Source of the DNA: Endomychus coccineus
Taxonomy: Eukaryota; Arthropoda; Insecta; Coleoptera; Endomychidae
NCBI GenBank assembly: GCA_958510875.1
Contig: OY294068.1
Coordinates: forward strand, 19,262,297 to 19,326,296
DNA: 64,000 nt
Reading direction: 5' to 3'
The position numbers and the translations under genes were made by a program. The notes under the pieces are model-generated. The model made no database searches and was not told where the DNA came from. It worked only from the letters and a program-made list of their open reading frames with translations. Positions 11,978-23,394 of the stretch are shown piece by piece; position 1 is the first letter of the stretch, and each line of letters begins with the position of its first letter.

Positions 11978-12284
11978 GGCTTGAGGCTTGAACTGGAACT
12001 GGTTCTACTGGTTTCTGTAGCCGTATTTATTGTAGGAAAAGGAAGGATCCTTCACGCTACATAGTTCACTGCCTTTATTCCGGTGGTTAACTTCGTTCCG
12101 GCACCTGACCCTGCCGTTGTGCGATCATGTGCGAAGTGGAATTTTCGAGGATGGGTTTCCAAATGTTGGGAAGGTAATATCCTGAGTCACGGTTCAGATT
12201 ATTCGGATGTTTCAGGATTTCTAAGTATTTTTCGCTGATAGAAGTTTGGGGCTCGGGCTAGGATTTTAGTATCTTCAAAAAGGA

Positions 12285-12485
12285 TTTGATGATTTGTGTC
12301 AAACTTGTGTTCCGCAAGTGCAGATCTACTGGTGTCACGAAGCCTTGTACAGCGCTCATGTTCTTTCACACGAGTAGCTACTGTACGACCTGTTTCACCA
12401 ATATAGACTTTACCGCAAGAACAGGGAATGCTATAAACACCTTCTAAGTGGAGAGGAGGAAGGGGATCTTTGATAGGTTTGTAAA
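12285..12485 (-). pseudogene. PLE 2 GIY-YIG endonuclease remnant
   Basis: Translating the minus strand over about 12460-12290 gives GVYSIPCSCGKVYIGETGRT and then VATRVKEHERCTR, followed by AEHKFDTNH. This is the GIY-YIG fold core: the Y and YIG tyrosines, an R on the next helix, and a cysteine pair typical of Penelope endonucleases. It is in a different frame from the polymerase fragment upstream. In complete elements this domain nicks the target for reverse transcription. Confidence 0.75.
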
Positions 12486-12655
12486 ACTGAGATAATTTTG
12501 GAAGTGTGGAGAAACGGGTAGAAATATTATGTTTTTTGAGGATTTTGGAACTTCGATCTGTTATATTTTGAATATATGGGAGTTGGCCGTGGATAAAGCA
12601 GGCAGAGGAGTTTCTGGCTCAGGTCGATTTGAAATTTTAGGTGAAGTGTATTTCT

Positions 12656-13234
12656 TTATGGCTTTTGAATATTGTAATGGGAGAAATTGTTTGATAATAA
12701 GGCAGATGAAAGATGTTTTAATTCTGATTTTAAGGATTGAGGCTGAGCTAGGTTGACAGCTCTGTGGACCAGGGAGTTTATGACAGATTGCTTTTGGACA
12801 GGGTGGTGGTGGGAAAGACCATTGAGGTATCTATCGGTATGAGTGGGTTTTCGATACACAGAATGTCCTAAAGTACCGTCAGTCTGTCGACTAACCAATA
12901 CATCCAGGAACGGGAGTGAACCTTGCGATTCGACTTCCATGGTGAAAAGGATATTGGGATGTAATGAATTTAAATGATTGAGGAAGGGAACAAGCTTTTC
13001 GCGACCATGTTGCCAAATAACGAAAGTATCGTCGACATATCTAAAACAACATTTCGGCTTGAGAACAGATGAGTCAATGGCATCTTGTTCAAAAGCTTCC
13101 ATGAAGATATTAACTATGATCGGAGAAAGTGGGGAACCCATGGCAGCTCCCGAGGACTGCTCGTAGAACTTGCCATCGTATAAAAAATATGTGGAGGATA
13201 GACAAAAATCAGGTGCCGCAACGAAGTTAACCAC
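12656..13234 (-). pseudogene. PLE 2 reverse transcriptase fragment
   Basis: An open frame of 192 codons starts inside the polymerase. It shows the fingers/palm motif AAMGSPLSPIIVNIFMEAFE, the catalytic FRYVDDTF box (YVDD, about residues 89-92) and PFLDVLVSRQTDG, all in the order of Penelope reverse transcriptases. The first catalytic aspartate region is missing because of the 5' truncation. After the stop at 12656 the protein resumes in other frames towards the endonuclease, so the gene is broken by at least one frameshift. Confidence 0.85.
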
Positions 13235-13333
13235 CGGAATAAAGGCAGTGAACTATGTAGCGTGAAGGATTTTTCCTACAATAAATACGGTTACAGAAAC
13301 CAGTAGAACCAGTTTCAGTTCAAGCATCAAGCC

Positions 13334-13376
13334 TGCCCTGAAGATGCCACCTGTAATGGTTGGCGAAACGTCGGCA
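13334..13376 (+). ncRNA. Hammerhead-like ribozyme motif, inverted PLE 2 pLTR copy
   Basis: This is the plus-strand counterpart of the motif at 11935-11977, with the same core (CUGAAGA, GAAAC), the same stem II and the same UGCC/GGCA stem I. Over these 43 bases I see no difference from the other copy. Confidence 0.6.
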
Positions 13377-13449
13377 TCAAGTCGAGCTATTGTGACGCGG
13401 AATCCATCCGGGAGACAAGATTTTTCAAGATTAGCTGTCCGCGGAAGTC

Positions 13450-14270
13450 TACTATCCAAGATATTATCGTATTTGTTTAAAGTTTCTATTGTATTAAAAT
13501 ACTATAGAGTTGTCGTGAGAAAAAATTTTCTGCTAGAAGTATCAAAATCTTGCCGAATGAACAGTGGTCACATGCATATTTTACAGCTTGTAGATATATT
13601 TGTTCCGAATCCGGATGCAATCGAAATGGAGGAGTTCTCTAGGGAACTCGGAGACTTCCATTAATTGTGAACAGAATGTGCACAGTCGATTTGTCACTGC
13701 TACTGGCCAGTGGCCATCGGTAACCCTAGTGACATTTTATGAAATCTACCCTTTGGCTCGAGGCAATATACGCAAGAGAATGAATCAAGAATCGAAACAC
13801 AACGATGAACAAACAACACAAACCACACCAATCAAGAAACCACATTGTACATACCGAGAATTTTACTTTATTATTTATTCGGTAATTCAATTTAAATTAA
13901 TATGACAAAGAATTTTTACCCAACATTGATAAATTATGTGTCATTATTACTGTCTTTGAGACAATAAAATTTAGTGTATGGACATACTTGGACATGCCCT
14001 TACAGGGTTTCCTTGAAGGTAATAATGCTTCTTCCCAGCAGAGCATGGATGCAGAGGGGGGCTGGGAGCTAAGCCCCTTGTTTGAAAATAGTTTTTCCTG
14101 AGAAATTTAGCACCCCAAGGAATTTCAATTATGCTAGTACATTTTATTTTATTTATTTTTTGTATACATATTATTCGACATGAAAAACATTACTAATAGC
14201 ACAAGCTTATAGTTGATTTAGTTTTGTTACTTATAATGAACGAGAGGGGCTGCATTGAAGAGCGGCAACA
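13450..14270. other. Nothing recognised
   Basis: Flank of PLE 2. Short frames of about 100 codons at 13344-13905 cross the pLTR boundary and have no motif, so they are not called genes. No other repeat or RNA gene is visible. Confidence 0.4.
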
Positions 14271-14274
14271 GCGC

Positions 14275-14780
14275 GACTCCGATGGTCTCAGCTCAGGACC
14301 TTTTTGCTAACAAGTAGCCATAATCAGAGTAAACTAAATTAGAAATTTAAATGTGACTGTTTAAATACAATTTGGGCTTAATAATGCAGATAGATCTGAA
14401 TTTAATAAATTGGTTTTCATTTCTACATTTCCATGCCTTCTAAATTACCTTGATATTTGTCAATACTGCGTTTTGAAAGTGATGAACTTTCTTGAAAAAT
14501 GTTTTTTTATACCGAATTAAAATATTCTTTCTATTGTGGTATAAAGAACAGTGTGTAGGTATGAAGAAAAATAATGAACACAAATATCTAGGTAATTTAG
14601 AAGGAATGGAAATGTATAAGCAATTTAATGAATTCAGATTTATCTCCAGCTGAGAGTAACCCCTCGTTTGCATTATTATCCACATATAGTATTCAAACAG
14701 GCACATTTTGATTCCAATTTACTTTACTTAATGATGGCTACTTGGTAGCTGAATAGTCCTCAGTATTTTTAGTGGATAAG
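14275..14780. repeat. Nested foldback element
   Basis: The outer arms are inverted copies: 14290-14340 (with AACAAGTAGCCATAATCAGA) and 14722-14770 (with GATGGCTACTTGGTAGCTGA). An inner pair, 14383-14455 and 14585-14675, is also inverted, sharing TTCTAAATTACCT and AATAAATTGG-like blocks. The whole can fold into one long hairpin. Single arms of the same family occur at 31415-31480 and 32925-32975. No coding sequence, and no clear target duplication found. Confidence 0.6.
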
Positions 14781-14789
14781 GGTGATTGT

Positions 14790-15883
14790 TTGTTTGTTTC
14801 TTATTTATAGTGTTATAGTGTATCCACCTGTGGACTGTTTTATAGTTTTCTATGGATGGAAGCTTTCAAAGGGTAATTTGATTAGCAGCGGTATCTATTT
14901 GCTGACTGCAGAAAAAATCTAGGCTAAACTACGGCAATCTGTATGTACAAATTTCTCAAGTTTTATTTATGCTGCCATCTATCATTCGGTAGACTTTTTT
15001 TCTCAAGAACCTGTAAAATATCAAATTTAACAGGTTTCTGTAAAGTACAAATTCATTAGTGTAAATTATACGATTTATGTGAAGTTAGCCACACTTTTCC
15101 TATCCACACTTTATGAAGTGTTGACTGTTAAATTTGAGATAGAGATGATTTCGCAAGCAGTGTTGCCTAAGTTTTACTGATTTCCGATGAACGTGGAAAC
15201 TTCCTTTCAACAAATTACCAAACCAAAATAATTTATTTTAAATGAATGCTCCAAAATAATCCCCAGTCTTTAGACATGATAAACTATGTGAAGAATACAT
15301 GTGCTATTAATACTAAAATCGAGTTAAATGATGAGAAATGACTATTCAGATTGACTCGCTCGGGGGTCAAAATATCCGGACAAAAATTACTAGTAAACAG
15401 GAAGGAAAATTGTCCGTGCTCCAAAAATGAGAATGGATATGAGCAGAGATCTCGAAGAGTATGAGAACATTCAAAACTATTTGTTTGACCGTCTAAATGA
15501 CAACAAAATTTGTGGATAGGAAAAGTGTGGCTAACTTCACATAAATGTTGTTATAATAATATGCACTCCTCTTATTATTATTGTTGATGCACAACAGAAA
15601 TGTTCATATTGATTGGGTGAATGGATAGTTTATCCACTTGCATTTAAATAAAACTTGATTAAATGAAAAGGAAAATCAGTAGTCACAGGTATAATTAACA
15701 ATAGCAGCTAAATAATTTAAATGGCAACCTACAAAAATTTATCAATCACAACGTGATTAAGAAAGTCAATAAACTATAGATTAGATATTATATATGGTAA
15801 TAAACTTTATATATATTTTGACATTACTTTAAACATAACCATGCAAAGGTAAACTTCAGAAGCAGAACAATAACAAACTATAC
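14790..15883. other. Nothing recognised
   Basis: AT-rich. It contains two opposed short matches, AAGTTAGCCACACTTTTCCTATCCAC near 15080-15106 and its reverse complement near 15514-15540. These may be the ends of another small inverted-repeat element of about 460 bases, but I could not define its limits. Confidence 0.4.
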
Positions 15884-16129
15884 TTATAGTCCAGGCAACG
15901 AAGCAGAAAAAAAAATATAGTGAACTAGAATTTCAAATTTTTTTTTGCATTTTGTTCCTAATACCCCATAGATCATTCATGACTATCAAGACCGCGGGGG
16001 TCGAGCTGTCTACCCCCCCAAAGCGAGGTTTCAACCCCTCAGAGGAGCATCCTTATAAAAACAATCCAAAAGTGTAGAAAATTAATGAATTAAGAGCCGA
16101 AAATGACCCCTACTATGTTTTTTGGGTCG

Positions 16130-17995
16130 CTGATCACGATTCCGCAGTTAGTTTTCTCCAGATGGGAAATTTGGAAAATAATATATAATTTATAATTTTG
16201 TTGCAAAAATTACCTCTAGTAGGTTTTTTGGTTTTCTGATCAAGATTCCGCTGTTATTTTTCCCAAAAAACTCTTTCCAGATGGAATATTCGGGAAATTT
16301 GAGATTTTCCTGAGACGGATATGAATAATAAAGTATAATTTTGTTGCAAAAACTACCTCCAGTGGGTTTTTTGGGTCGTTGCTCACGATTCCGCTGTTAT
16401 TTTTCCCAAAAAACTCTTTCCAGATGGAATATTCGGGAAATTTGAGATTTTCCTGAGACGGTTATGAATAATAAAGTATAAATTTGTTGCAAAAATTACT
16501 TCCAGTAGGTTTTTTGGGGTCGTTGATCACGATTCCGCTGTTATTTTTCCCAAAAAACTCTTTCCAGATGGAATATTCGGGAAATTTGAGATTTTCCTGA
16601 GACGGTTATGAATAATAAAGTATAAATTTGTTGCAAAAATTACTTCCAGTAGGTTTTTTGGGGTCGTTGATCACGATTCCGCTGTTATTTTTCCCAAAAA
16701 ACTCTTTCCAGATGGAATATTCGGGAAATTTGAGATTTTCCTGAGACGGTTATGAATAATAAAGTATAAATTTGTTGCAAAAATTACTTCCAGTAGGTTT
16801 TTTGGGGTCGTTGATCACGATTCCGCTGTTATTTTTCCCAAAAAACTCTTTCCAGATGGAATATTCGGGAAATTTGAGATTTTCCTGAGACGGATATGAA
16901 TAATAAAAGTATAATTTTGTTGCAAAAACTACCTCCAGTGGGTTTTTTGGGTCGTTGCTCACGATTCCGCTGTTATTTTTCCCAAAAAACTCTTTCCAGA
17001 TGGAATATTCGGGAAATTTGAGATTTTCCTGAGACGAATATGAATAATTAAGTATAATTTTGTTGCAATAATTACCTCCAGTAGATTTTTTGGGTCGCTG
17101 ATCACGATTCCGCTGTTATTTTTCCCAAAAAACTCTTTCCAGATGGAATATTCGGGAAATTTGAGATTTTCCTGAGACGGTTATGAATAATAAAGTATAA
17201 ATTTGTTGCAAAAATTACTTCCAGTAGGTTTTTTGGGGTCGTTGATCACGATTCCGCTGTTATTTTTCCCAAAAAACTCTTTCCAGATGGAATATTCGGG
17301 AAATTTGAGATTTTCCTGAGACGGTTATGAATAATAAAGTATAAATTTGTTGCAAAAATTACTTCCAGTAGGTTTTTTGGGGTCGTTGATCACGATTCCG
17401 CTGTTATTTTTCCCAAAAAACTCTTTCCAGATGGAATATTCGGGAAATTTGAGATTTTCCTGAGACGGTTATGAATAATAAAGTATAAATTTGTTGCAAA
17501 AATTACTTCCAGTAGGTTTTTTGGGGTCGTTGATCACGATTCCGCTGTTATTTTTCCCAAAAAACTCTTTCCAGATGGAATATTCGGGAAATTTGAGATT
17601 TTCCTGAGACGGATATGAATAATAAAGTATAATTTTGTTGCAAAAACTACCTCCAGTGGGTTTTTTGGGTCGTTGCTCACGATTCCGCTGTTATTTTTCC
17701 CAAAAAACTCTTTCCAGATGGAATGTTCGGGAAATTTGAGATTTTCCTGAGACGAATATGAATAATTAAGTATAATTTTGTTGCAATAATTACCTCCAGT
17801 AGATTTTTTGGGTCGTTGATCACGATTCCGCTGTTATTTTTCCCAAAAAACTCTCCAGATGGAAAATTCGAGAAATTTGAGATTTTCCTGAGACGGTTAT
17901 GAATAATTAAGTATAATTTGGTTGCAAAAATGACTTCTAGTAAGTTTTTTGGGTCGTTGATCACGATTCCGCTGTTATTTTTTCCAAAAAACTCC
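16130..17995. repeat. Tandem array, about 13 units of 144 bp, five-unit higher-order pattern
   Basis: TTTTTCCCAAAAAACTCTTT recurs with a spacing of 143-146 bases from about 16258 to 17990. Each unit contains GATCACGATTCCGCTGTTAT, GGAATATTCGGGAAATTTGA and GATTTTCCTGAGACGG (or variants). Using the segment after GTTGCAA, the units fall into types: an initial divergent unit, A, then B-B-B-A-C, then B-B-B-A-C again, then a final divergent unit D. The two B-B-B-A-C blocks are offset by about 721 bases and nearly identical. Although 144 is divisible by three, the frames contain stops and shift between units. Confidence 0.9.
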
Positions 17996-17999
17996 CCAT

Positions 18000-18900
18000 G
18001 TATGTATGTATGTTAATTTATATTTACAGAATATAACATTTTCTGAAAGGTTTCAATTGATAAATAAAATGGAAATTCTCACCTTTGCTGAAGAAAACCA
18101 GCAAATCTTCAAATAAATATTGTTAATTTTGAAAAGAGAGTACAGATTATTATTATAACCACGAGGAGATACTAACACAATACACAAACAATATGAATCC
18201 AGAAGAATCTTGATTATTTTTCAAATTATTCAGATGAAAATTAAATGCACTTTTTGTCAATTCAAACTTTTATTACGTATTTGATGAAAATAACGCACGA
18301 ATGTACTGACGTGTTCTAACTGCTGAGAGCAAATGAAAAATTCTTGTAAAGAAATTCTCTTTTTCTGCTGGACGCGTCCCGAGATGAATATGTCATCGGC
18401 AGCTGCGTCTTTTTACATACACATGTGTTTAGACCCATGTGTTAAAGCATATACAAAAGGCAGGCCCGGCGACAGATAGAAATTTTGGAGGGAGATTTTA
18501 TACGAAACCTAGACTAAAGGTTTTATTCAATGGAATATAAAAAAATTTTTTGATAATTAAAAAAAAATTATTTCATCTACTCCGCCCCTGGACACATTGT
18601 CGAAAGAATAAAAGGATACGCAGGCATAAAGAGTTTTATTCTATAGGAGGCTCCTTCACAGTCAAGATTAGTATGCCTGTTTATAATAATCTTGTCTAAA
18701 TATAGGGAAGATCATAATTCTATAATAAAAGTAATAATAATAACAAAAATATGTATATAATGATGGAAACAAATAGGTATGTAAAATAATGAAGTTCGGA
18801 AAAGTAGATCTTTAATACAAAATAGAAAAAGTAATAATACATACCTGAAATTTTTTTCATTTTATCACCCGTAACTGCAAGGAAATACCAATTTTCAGGA
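18000..18900. other. Unique middle of the foldback element
   Basis: AT-rich sequence with no open gene and no repeat partner in the window. It contains a simple ATAATAATAA tract near 18727. It separates the direct array from the inverted units and probably forms the loop of the foldback. Confidence 0.5.
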
Positions 18901-18904
18901 TTTT

Positions 18905-19450
18905 TCACTCTGGAGAAGGTTTTCCGAGAAAACCAACTGCGAAATCGTGATCAGCGACCCTAAAAACCTACTAGGGGTCATCATTTTTGTAACAAAATTA
19001 CACTTTATCATTCATAACCGTGTCAGGAAAATCTCAAATTTCCCATCAGGAAAGAGTTTTTTGGGAAAAATAACAGCGGAATCGTGATCAACGACCCAAA
19101 AAACCTACTACAGGTAATTTTTGAAACAAAATTATAAATTAATTATTTTCCAAATTTTCCATCTGGAGGGAGTTTCCCGAGAAAACTAACAACGGAATCG
19201 TGATCAACGACCCAAAAAACCAACTAGAGGTCATTTTTTGCAACAAAATTACTTTATTATTCATAACCGTCTCAGGAAAATCTCAAATTTCCCGAATTTT
19301 CCATCTGGAAAGAGTTTTTGGGCAAAATAACAGCGGAATCGTGATCAGCGACCCAAAAAACCTACTAGAGGTAAGTTTTGCAACAAAATTATAAATAATA
19401 TATTATTTTCAAAATTTCCCGAGAAAACTAACTGCGGAATCGTGATCAGC
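18905..19450. repeat. Inverted partial copies of the 144-bp unit
   Basis: Reverse-complement versions of the array unit appear about four times, with GGAATCGTGATCANCGACCC followed by AAAAAAC at about 18950, 19080, 19195 and 19335. They are more diverged than the units of the main array, which suggests the array expanded after the foldback formed. Confidence 0.75.
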
Positions 19451-19710
19451 GACCCAATAAACATAATGAGGATCATTTTCGGCTCTTACTTCATTAATTT
19501 TCTACACTTTTGGATTGTTTTTATAAGAATGCTCCTCTGAGGGGTTGAAACCCCGTTTTGGGGGAGTAGAAAGGTCGACCCCCGCGGTCTTGATAGTCAT
19601 GAATGATCTATGGGGTATTAGGAACAAAATTCAAAAAAAAATTTGAAATATTAGCTTACTATATTTTTTTTTATTATGGTCTTTTTTTGTACTTATTGCC
19701 TGGACTATTA

Positions 19711-20530
19711 AAACCTGTAGTTCATAAACTCCGATCTATTTAAAAATGTTTACTACCATAGACGTATAAAATAATTGAATAATATAGAAATGTTGTTCAA
19801 TAAGTGAAAGGCAGCCTTCCACCGCTAGATGGCAATATAGCTCAACATACAGATAGAAATCTGCTGATTTATTAGTGGAAGGCAATTGACAAAACCTACC
19901 ACCATTAGATGGCACTCTAACCTGAGTTTAAAGCGCACATCAATTACTGAAATATCAAAATCCTCAAAATAAATAAGCTCCTCACCCGAAGATTTATTAA
20001 TTTTATTGTACATACACATTGAAAATACATACACTTTGAATATCATTAAATAAATACTGGTTCTTGAGATAGGCAACACAGCATACCCCATGTTGTAGCA
20101 CGAGTTGCATATAATCCGTCAACGAAGTGAAAAAATAATCGATTTCAAATATAAAATCAGTACAATACGAACCAAAACTAACTTAATTCGGCGATTATAA
20201 ACAAAACAGCTATATCAGTTAAGGAACACTACCTGTTCGATAAATGTACAATTTCATTATGTATAATAAATTAAAAGACCAAGACAAGTATTAGAGTTTG
20301 TGCATATTTCAAAACACTTTTGTTTTCGAACACAATTAGATCTAATTTGCTCATAAACAACCTGTATAAATACTTTGGAAATGATTGGAATGGATATTTT
20401 TCAAAGACACATTGAGATAATAAATAATATTTAGTCATCAAAATATTAAAATAGAACCGGTTGTGGATTTTCTTAGGATTTCAGCAATTTAAACGAAGTA
20501 TGTGTAACTTAAATCGATGATTATATACAA
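19711..20530. repeat. First copy of a dispersed AT-rich repeat (matches 23395-24007)
   Basis: This segment matches 23395-24007 in the same orientation, with clear differences and indels. The common blocks include CTATATCAGTTAAGGAACAC and GATTATATACAAAATAAATT. Motifs such as TAGATGGCA recur in both. Together with the following 1.3 kb it forms a unit of about 2 kb that is present twice. No gene is evident. Confidence 0.7.
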
Positions 20531-20532
20531 AA

Positions 20533-23192
20533 TAAATTAATTTCCCATGAAATATTTATAAATACTTCTTACATAATTGAATACCAACTGATTTCGTTTG
20601 AATATGTTGGAGTGTAGGGCTTTTCTGATTAGTTTTTTATTACATTAATTCAAACAATATTGGTGACTGATATGCTTAATTTACTTACCCGAGTTGATTT
20701 TAAGAAAGCAACATTCATTTATTTTTTGTTTTTCTATTATCTCGAACTATTCGAAACTGAATTTATGTTTAGTGATTCTGGTGTTTTTTTTTTGATATTT
20801 ATGACCTTTGATTCATTGCTAAGCCATAAGAAAACTCACAACTTACTTTATTGCTGCTATTAATATTTATACCTATGACGATTGATTTTCCCTGCTAAGA
20901 ATTCAATACATATTGAGATTTGTTTGCTACTTTTTAATTCAGGTCGTACTTCCAATGCTTCATTACTGTTTTTATGTTTACATTGAGATATTTTATCCAA
21001 TCAAGTTTTATTTAAATGCAAGTGAACGAATTATACCTTGAACCAGACATATCCCCAAACAATTTGTTAGTTTCGAGTACTTTCGAGAGGTCGACATAGA
21101 CTGGATTCTTTACAATGTCAAAGAGCTGTCCGAAACATATAATGAAGTCAGAGGAATTATTTTGTTGTAAGGGAACACTATGAAAGTCTCTGTCAGTGTG
21201 ATCTACAATTTAAAAAAGTATTATGCTTGAATCTTATGTAAGGAAGCAACATATTTAAGAAGCTCACCTGCTATTCAGTGAAGGGTGTTAGCTAGAAACT
21301 TTTTCCTTAGCATCAACCTGATCGTTCTTAGAAACTGGAGGAGGAAGTGAAATGTAAAACTGACCAAGCATTTTCAAACTTTGATAATATTCTAAATTAA
21401 TTCATTCTAAAATGTAGTAGATAGCTATTGAAATCTAAATTCACACCCTCTCCTTGAACTAGATGCACTGGATGTATCCTTAAATATTTTAGCATTAAAT
21501 TGGCAACAAGCAAGATGTACACTAAATAATAATACTACCACCCGAATGTCACAATATGTATTAAATACTCAAATGCAGGGAAAATCAATACTCGCAGATA
21601 TAATTATCAATAGCACCTTATTTAAAAAACTGCAAAATTCTTAGACAAAATGTTTGCGAATCTTGATTAAGAATGTTGCCAGACTATTAATTTATAAATA
21701 TTTTGATATTCCTTAAAACATAAACTGCAAGTGGGAACATAGAACTATAAAATATAGACAATGAAATTACTTACAATCTGTTGTTCATAAACTATATATA
21801 AAAATTCTCGGGAAATAGGTCACATTAACACTTTGTTTTAAATATTCGTCTTTACGTATATATAAATTAATTTCCCATGAAATATTTATAAATACTTTTT
21901 ACATAATTGAATACCAACTGATTTCGTTTGAATATGTTGGAGTGTAGGGCTTTTCTGATTAGTTTTTTATTACATTAATTCAAACAATATTGGTGACTGA
22001 TATGCTTAATTTACTTACGCGAGTTGATTTTAAGAAAGCAACATTCATTTATTTTTTGTTTTTCTATTATCTCGAACTATTCGAAACTGAATTTATGTTT
22101 AGTGATTCTGGTGTTTTTTTTTTTGATATTTATGACCTTTGATTCATTGCTAAGCCATAAGAAAACTCACAACTTACTTTATTGCTGCTATTAATATTTA
22201 TACCTATGACGATTGATTTTCCCTGCTAAGAATTCAATACATATTGAGATTTGTTTGCTACTTTTTAATTCAGGTCGTACTTCCAATGCTTCATTACTGT
22301 TTTTATGTTTACATTGAGATATTTTATCCAATCAAGTTTTATTTAAATGCAAGTGAACGAATTATACCTTGAACCAGACATATCCCCAAACAATTTGTTA
22401 GTTTCGAGTACTTTCGAGAGGTCGACATAGACTGGATTCTTTACAATGTAAAAGAGCTGTCCGAAACATATAATGAAGTCAGAGGAATTATTTTGTTGTA
22501 AGGGAACACTATGAAAGTCTCTGTCAGTGTGATCTACAATTTAAAAAAGTATTATGCTTGAATCTTATGTAAGGAAGCAACATATTTAAGAAGCTCACCT
22601 GCTATTCAGTGAAGGGTGTTAGCTTGAAACTTTTTCCTTAGCATCAACCTGATCGTTCTTAGAAACTGGAGGAGGAAGTGAAATGTAAAACTGACCAAGC
22701 ATTTTCAAACTTTGATAATATTCTAAATTAATTCATTCTAAAATGTAGTAGATAGCTATTGAAATCTAAATTCACACCCTCTCCTTGAACTAGATGCACT
22801 GGATGTATCCTTAAATATTTTAGCATTAAATTGGCAACAAGCAAGATGTACACTAAATAATAATACTACCACCCGAATGTCACAATATGTATTAAATACT
22901 CAAATGCAGGGAAAATCAATACTCGCAGATATAATTATCAATAGCACCCTATTTAAAAAACTGCAAAATTCTTAGACAAAATGTTTGCGAATCTTGATTA
23001 AGAATGTTGCCAGACTATTAATTTATAAATATTTTGATATTCTTTAAAACATAAACTGCAAGTGGGAACATAGAACTATAAAATATAGACAATGAAATTA
23101 CTTACAATCTGTTGTTCATAAACTATATATAAAAATTCTCGGGAAATAGGTCACATTAACACTTTGTTTTAAATATTCGTCTTTACGTACGT
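20533..23192. repeat. Near-perfect tandem duplication, period 1,330 bp
   Basis: Bases from about 20533 to 21862 are repeated immediately from 21863 to about 23192. I see only a handful of differences over 1.3 kb (for example TTACCCGAG against TTACGCGAG, and TACTTCTT against TACTTTTT), so the event is recent. The first copy ends inside a PLE 1-type terminal repeat (CGTCTTTACGTA) fused to TATATAAATTAATTTCCC. A third, more diverged copy lies at 24008-25087. A 67-codon frame at 20660 is retained in the third copy but has no known motif. Confidence 0.9.
21795..21862 (+). mobile_element. PLE 1 pLTR fragment at the duplication junction
   Basis: AAAAATTCTCGGGAAATAGG to CGTCTTTACGTA matches the start of the PLE 1 terminal repeats at 52081 and 55046. 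It stops within the hammerhead-like region, exactly where the next tandem unit begins. Confidence 0.8.
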
Positions 23193-23220
23193 TTCGGTCT
23201 CACGACCATCATCAAAAGAC
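23179..23220 (-). ncRNA. Mutated hammerhead-like motif
   Basis: Minus-strand copy of the PLE 1 motif. The core reads UUGAUGA instead of CUGAUGA, which changes the invariant first C, so it is probably inactive. Confidence 0.45.
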
Positions 23221-23262
23221 TCACTATGTAATTTAACTTCAATCAAAGTTAAATTACATAGT

Positions 23263-23304
23263 GTCTTCTGATGATGGTCGTGAGACCGAAACGTACGTAA
23301 AGAC
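23263..23304 (+). ncRNA. Hammerhead-like ribozyme motif, PLE 1 type
   Basis: GUCUU, CUGAUGA, U, GGUC-GUGA-GACC, GAAA, ACG-UA-CGU, A, AAGAC. It is identical in core and stems to the motif in the full PLE 1 repeats. Stem I pairs GUCUU with AAGAC. Confidence 0.6.
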
Positions 23305-23394
23305 GAATATTTAAAACAAAGTGTTAATGTGACCTATTTCCCGAGAATTTTTATATATAATTCATACTGGGTCAAGAATCTTATTATGTTGTTC

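Larger units (their letters stand above)
11898..13445 (-). mobile_element. 5'-truncated Penelope-like element (PLE 2) with inverted tail
   Basis: The element reads on the minus strand. Reverse-transcriptase sequence occupies 13234-12656 and a GIY-YIG endonuclease remnant about 12480-12290. A terminal repeat (pLTR) lies at about 11898-12110. The reverse complement of that pLTR is joined directly upstream of the truncated polymerase at about 13208-13445. A 5' truncation capped by an inverted partial copy is a known arrangement for Penelope-like elements. The two pLTR copies differ by a 17-base indel near CTTGTC and by scattered substitutions. Each contains a hammerhead-like motif. Confidence 0.85.
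15887..19707. mobile_element. 3.8-kb foldback element with internal satellite array
   Basis: The element starts TAGTCCAGGCAACGAA and ends TTGCCTGGACTA. TTA lies on both sides (15884-15886 and 19708-19710), consistent with a 3-bp target duplication. The outer arms (15887-16200 and about 19400-19707) are inverted copies that include GATCATTCATGACTATCAAG, a run of C/G near the centre, and GAGGGGTTGAAACCCC-like sequence. Inside lie a tandem array of 144-bp units (16130-17995), an unrelated middle (18000-18900) and a few units in inverted orientation (18905-19450). No transposase gene is present, so mobility would need a partner element. The ends match the small element at 2918-3418 and resemble the one at 43733-44687. 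Confidence 0.8.

Noticed and set aside
16750..17964. Open frames across the 144-bp array that look like a 48-residue repeated protein
   Set aside because: The unit length is divisible by three, but the frames start and stop between units, shift at one-base indels and contain stops in most copies. The array lies in a non-coding foldback element.
16130..17995. CRISPR-like array
   Set aside because: Units of 144 bp repeat along their whole length with no unique spacers, and the context is an insect mobile element.
20660..20863. 67-codon frame conserved in the repeats at 20660 and 24135
   Set aside because: Its conservation is explained by DNA duplication. The neighbouring non-coding DNA is equally conserved, no motif is recognisable, and a one-base T-tract change disrupts the frame in the middle copy.
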